Source: JBBIJH01 sp037446075 (GTDB lineage: Bacteria > Bacteroidota > Ignavibacteria > UBA10030 > JAHEZR01). Taken from it: a stretch of DNA of 17,991 nucleotides. Position 1 is the first letter of the stretch. Each line of letters begins with the position of its first letter. Positions 15,737 to 17,991 of the stretch are shown here, piece after piece. The DNA is taken from contig JBBIJH010000046.1 in NCBI GenBank assembly GCA_037446075.1, forward strand, positions 1-17,991, read 5' to 3'. The notes under the pieces are model-generated. The model was not told where the DNA came from, searched no databases, and worked only from the letters and a program-made list of their open reading frames with translations. The position numbers and the translations under genes were made by a program.

Positions 15737-16146
15737 CGCGTTATCCCAACCTGCCGCACCAACAGTGGCGTACCCAGGAACTGATTGATCCCTACAACAG
15801 GGATGTGCAAGAGTGGAACGAACGAATCCACAACGTAAGGAGACTGCTCATGAAACATTCGTTGATCGTTCCCGAAGTCATCGAAAAGAAGATTTTTCTC
15901 ATTCGAGGACAGAAGGTCATGCTTAGCATTGATCTTGCTGCGCTTTACGAAGTCGAACACAGAGCTCTCATGCAGGCCGTTCGAAGGAATCGAGAGAGAT
16001 TTCCTGAAGATTTCATGTTCCAACTTACACCGGATGAGTTTGAGATCTTGAAATCACATTTTGTGACATCAAGTTGGGGTGGAAGAACCGAAAGTCCCAT
16101 ACAGGGCACGCCGGAGGCGCGGATGACTGCATCCATTATGAGATAG
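15733..16146 (+). CDS. ORF6N domain protein copy 1, truncated, fused in frame to a 39-residue stub
   Basis: The frame opens at an ATG overlapping the helicase stop. Residues 1-39 (MTRYPNLPHQQWRTQELIDP...RIHNVRRLL) are unlike ORF6N and look like the beginning of a different operon gene. From ATG 15850, with AAGGAG at good spacing, the ORF6N domain begins: [20 protein letters not shown], then LAALYEVEHRALMQAVRRNR, then FPEDFMFQLTPDEFEILKSH. After TSSWGGR the sequence leaves the family (TESPIQGT) and then runs into the 3' tail of an ORF6N gene in the wrong frame ([11 protein letters not shown]). The [13 protein letters not shown] block and the coiled-coil tail seen in copies 2 and 3 (about 90 residues) are lost. 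ORF6N is a DNA-binding-associated domain of phage and bacterial proteins. This copy is probably non-functional or a dominant-negative fragment. Confidence 0.75.
   Translation: MTRYPNLPHQQWRTQELIDPYNRDVQEWNERIHNVRRLLMKHSLIVPEVIEKKIFLIRGQKVMLSIDLAALYEVEHRALMQAVRRNRERFPEDFMFQLTPDEFEILKSHFVTSSWGGRTESPIQGTPEARMTASIMR
16047..16073. repeat. Internal palindrome in ORF6N copy 1
   Basis: Arms CTTGA--TCACA and TGTGA--TCAAG around TTT, centred at 16060, with two internal mismatched positions. It lies in the codons for LKSHFVTSS. The same site is palindromic in copies 2 and 3. Confidence 0.85.
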
Positions 16147-16319
16147 TGCAATCACGTTCAACATGAGGAGACAGATCGATGAGGCAATCATTGATCGTTC
16201 CCGAAATCATTGAAAAGAAGATTTTCCTCATCCGAGGACAGAAGGTGATGCTGGACTTTCATCTTGCTGAACTCTACGAGGTAGAAACCAAAGCGCTGAA
16301 GCGTGCGGTGAAGAGAAAT
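16111..16319 (+). repeat. Direct repeat, first copy (209 bp)
   Basis: Runs from CCGGAGGCGCGG, through the ORF6N 3' tail, the short intergenic leader and the first 47 codons of copy 2. It matches 16712-16920 at an offset of exactly 601 with only two differences (16283 and 16301). Confidence 0.95.
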
Positions 16320-16727
16320 TCTGAGCGGTTTCCTGATGACTTCTGTTTTGAACTTACCGCAGCCGAAGTGGAGAACTTGAGGTACCATTTTGGCACCTCA
16401 AGTTGGGGTGGGAGAAGGTATCCACCGTTGGCATTTACCGAGCAAGGCGTTGCCATGCTTTCCAGCGTCCTGCGCAGCAAGCGCGCTGTTCAGGTCAACA
16501 TCGCAATCATGCGTGCGTTCGTGCGCCTGCGCGAGATGCTTGCAACACATAAAGACCTCGCGCGGAAATTGGAAGAGTTGGAAAAGAAATACGACAAGCA
16601 GTTTGCTGTCGTGTTCGAAGCCATCCGACAACTGATGACACCGTCTGAGCCGCCGCCGAAACGACGGATCGGGTTTGGCGTGGAGGAGCCGGAAGTCGTG
16701 TACAGAGCGCCCCGGAGGCGCGGATGA
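16179..16727 (+). CDS. ORF6N domain protein copy 2
   Basis: A complete protein of 182 aa. The ORF6N domain covers about residues 1-100 ([73 protein letters not shown]). A charged helical region follows ([40 protein letters not shown]), probably a coiled coil for dimers, with a proline/arginine-rich tail. GAGGAG lies eight bases before the ATG. ORF6N proteins of this type are commonly embedded in restriction-modification and other defence operons in Bacteroidota and relatives. Their role is not established; DNA binding and regulation are the usual inference. It is 95% or so like copy 3 at the ends but differs in the centre. Confidence 0.9.
   Translation: MRQSLIVPEIIEKKIFLIRGQKVMLDFHLAELYEVETKALKRAVKRNSERFPDDFCFELTAAEVENLRYHFGTSSWGGRRYPPLAFTEQGVAMLSSVLRSKRAVQVNIAIMRAFVRLREMLATHKDLARKLEELEKKYDKQFAVVFEAIRQLMTPSEPPPKRRIGFGVEEPEVVYRAPRRRG
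16376..16402. repeat. Internal palindrome in ORF6N copy 2
   Basis: Arms CTTGAGGT-A-CCA and TGG-C-ACCTCAAG around TTT, centred at 16389: 11 of 12 pairs match, with one A/C mismatch. It lies in the codons for LRYHFGTSS. Confidence 0.9.
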
Positions 16728-16920
16728 CTGCATCCATTATGAGATAGTGCAATCACGTTCAACATGAGGAGACAGATCGATGAGGCAATCATTGATCGTT
16801 CCCGAAATCATTGAAAAGAAGATTTTCCTCATCCGAGGACAGAAGGTGATGCTGGACTTTCATCTTGCTGAACTCTACGAGGTGGAAACCAAAGCGCTGA
16901 AACGTGCGGTGAAGAGAAAT
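16712..16920 (+). repeat. Direct repeat, second copy (209 bp)
   Basis: Second copy of the 16111-16319 repeat. It spans the end of ORF6N copy 2, the 52-base leader and the first 47 codons of copy 3. Immediately after it the two genes diverge sharply, then become similar again from the FTEQGVAM codons to the end. Confidence 0.95.
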
Positions 16921-17325
16921 CGTGACCGCTTTCCTGATGACTTCATGTTTCAACTGACGCAGGAGGAATACTCATCTTTAAGGTACCATTTTGGCACCTT
17001 AAAGCGAGGCGAACATGCCAAATACTTGCCTTACGCCTTCACCGAACAAGGCGTTGCGATGCTTTCCAGCGTTCTGCGCAGTAAGCGCGCTGTGCAGGTC
17101 AACATCGAAATCATGCGTGCGTTCGTGCGACTGCGTGAGATGCTCGCGACGCACAAAGACCTTGCGCGGAAATTGGAAGAGTTGGAAAAGAAATACGACA
17201 AGCAGTTTGCGGTCGTGTTCGAGGCAATCCGGCAACTGATGACACCAGCGGAGCCGCCGCCGAAACGGCGCATCGGGTTCGGCGTGGAGGAGCCAAAAGT
17301 CGTGTACAAGACACGCAGGAATTGA
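16780..17325 (+). CDS. ORF6N domain protein copy 3
   Basis: A complete protein of 181 aa with the same layout as copy 2: ORF6N domain, [13 protein letters not shown], coiled-coil-like helix and a basic tail ending VVYKTRRN. The distinctive part is residues about 48-82, where [20 protein letters not shown] and [13 protein letters not shown] replace the more usual TSSWGGRR version. This segment is the variable part of the family and plausibly sets DNA specificity. The leader is identical to that of copy 2, with GAGGAG as ribosome binding site. The stop is two bases before the methyltransferase start, so the gene is co-transcribed with it. Confidence 0.9.
   Translation: MRQSLIVPEIIEKKIFLIRGQKVMLDFHLAELYEVETKALKRAVKRNRDRFPDDFMFQLTQEEYSSLRYHFGTLKRGEHAKYLPYAFTEQGVAMLSSVLRSKRAVQVNIEIMRAFVRLREMLATHKDLARKLEELEKKYDKQFAVVFEAIRQLMTPAEPPPKRRIGFGVEEPKVVYKTRRN
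16976..17004. repeat. Internal palindrome in ORF6N copy 3
   Basis: Arms CTTTAAGGT-A-CCA and TGG-C-ACCTTAAAG around TTT, centred at 16990: 12 of 13 pairs match. Relative to copy 2, G-C has become A-T and C-G has become T-A, and one further pair is added. Both arms changed together, although this turned the encoded TSS into TLK. Confidence 0.9.
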
Positions 17326-17327
17326 CT

Positions 17328-17991
17328 ATGAACAAGTCCGTCACCGAACACGCCGTGCGTTCCATTCGCGACCGGCAAACTCTTCTGCAGTTCCTCGAGC
17401 GCGACCTCGGCTGGCAACTGCCGCCCGACCCGACGCCCGACGAGGTAACGTTCGACTGGACTGCGGATGAACTGCGCCTGAGCGATCCCGCCAGACAGAA
17501 ACTCGCCGGCGGAACGGTGAAGCAACTGCGCCCGATGCATGATAAACAACCTTGGGGAATCTTCCTCGTTGAGTTTGCCGACGGACGAGTGTACCAAACC
17601 GCGCTGCGGCAAATTCTGCGCGGACTCGTCCCCAAACGCCGCCGCGACTCGAACCTTCCCGCGTGGAGGCACGAGAATCTGCTCTTCATCTGCTCCACGA
17701 AGAATCAGGAGTTCAGCTTTGCGCACTTCCGCGGTGAGAAGCCCGAACGCGCCAAAATCGTCCGCTTCTCCTGGTCGCCCGATGAACCGATCCGCACGCT
17801 CTGCGAGTTCAACCTGCCCGCGCTGAGAATGCCGGACGACACTTCCCGCTGGACGGAAGAGTGGCAAAAAGCGTTCGATGTGGAGAAGGTCACCAAACAG
17901 TTCTATCAGGAAATTGCCAACTGGTACTTCTGGGCTTGCGAGCATGTCGTGTTCCCGATGCCCAAAGGCGAGAAAAACCGGGATGCCTACA
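17328..17991 (+). CDS. N-terminal part of a large Eco57I/PglX-like DNA methyltransferase (partial)
   Basis: The first 221 codons of a gene cut by the window end. The opening MNKSVTEHAVRSIRDRQTLL, the segment QLRPMHDKQPWGIFLVEF, then ALRQILRGLVPKRRRDSNLP, AWRHENLLFICSTKNQEFSF, and RTLCEFNLPALRMP resemble the N-terminal module of type IIG/BREX PglX-type methyltransferases, as does the later KAFDVEKVTKQFYQEIANWY, which normally leads into a helical stretch before the methyltransferase core. Full proteins of this type are 1000-1300 aa and methylate adenine, with NPPY and the SAM-binding motif further downstream, beyond this window. The assignment rests on N-terminal resemblance only. It begins two bases after the ORF6N copy 3 stop. 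The upstream PLD-helicase is the expected partner. Confidence 0.65.
   Translation, partial: MNKSVTEHAVRSIRDRQTLLQFLERDLGWQLPPDPTPDEVTFDWTADELRLSDPARQKLAGGTVKQLRPMHDKQPWGIFLVEFADGRVYQTALRQILRGLVPKRRRDSNLPAWRHENLLFICSTKNQEFSFAHFRGEKPERAKIVRFSWSPDEPIRTLCEFNLPALRMPDDTSRWTEEWQKAFDVEKVTKQFYQEIANWYFWACEHVVFPMPKGEKNRDAY

Noticed and set aside
16163..16213. Out-of-frame 16-codon upstream ORF overlapping the start of ORF6N copy 2 (also before copy 3)
   Set aside because: Its ATG has no ribosome binding site of its own; GAGGAG lies inside it and serves the ORF6N start. Its repetition in copy 3 follows from the 209-bp repeat.
17031..17945. Long minus-strand frame of 304 codons
   Set aside because: It is the shadow of ORF6N copy 3 and the methyltransferase, both supported by family motifs, operon spacing and ribosome binding sites.

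Overview
The window looks like an accessory-rich contig from a member of the Bacteroidota/Chlorobi superphylum, most likely Ignavibacteria or a close relative. The main evidence is a secreted protein ending in a type IX secretion sorting domain with the NYPNPFNPST motif typical of that group. Supporting evidence is the TTGACA/TTGACT-type promoters and the mix of orphan DUF433, four-helix-bundle and ORF6N genes. This placement is inference; there is no rRNA gene here.

Layout. Bases 1 to about 360 are AT-rich and hold the start of a divergent membrane-protein gene and the first 56 codons of nadB. They join the 3' part of pgk inside a GC-rich stretch shared by both genes, which looks like a chimeric junction (assembly/amplification artefact or recent recombination). 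From there to 12.3 kb almost everything is on the minus strand: gap and pgk (lower glycolysis, with an intrinsic terminator between them), a secreted T9SS-substrate protein with a strong promoter, a phytanoyl-CoA-dioxygenase-like oxygenase, a two-gene module of small proteins that has decayed by frameshifts (5777-6218), uvrB-comF, an orphan DUF433 gene (plus strand), a DUF2203 gene, a four-helix-bundle pseudogene and an OPT-family transporter.

From 12.3 kb to the end the plus strand carries what I read as a defence locus. It contains a PLD-nuclease/SNF2-type helicase of 1018 aa, three tandem ORF6N genes (the first truncated) and the start of a large Eco57I/PglX-like DNA methyltransferase cut by the window edge. 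These genes are tightly packed (4-nt overlap at one end, 2-nt gap at the other), so they are probably one transcription unit. Upstream, 12395-12670 is dense with signals: a minus-strand terminator, a good plus-strand promoter, and a roughly 150-nt segment whose ends pair and are followed by six T, a candidate structured RNA.

The most unusual observation is that all three ORF6N genes contain a long imperfect palindrome at the same internal position. Its two arms differ between copies in a compensatory way, even where this changes the encoded amino acids. The ORF6N array is also mosaic: a 209-bp repeat with only two differences is followed by a diverged centre and a moderately similar 3' half.
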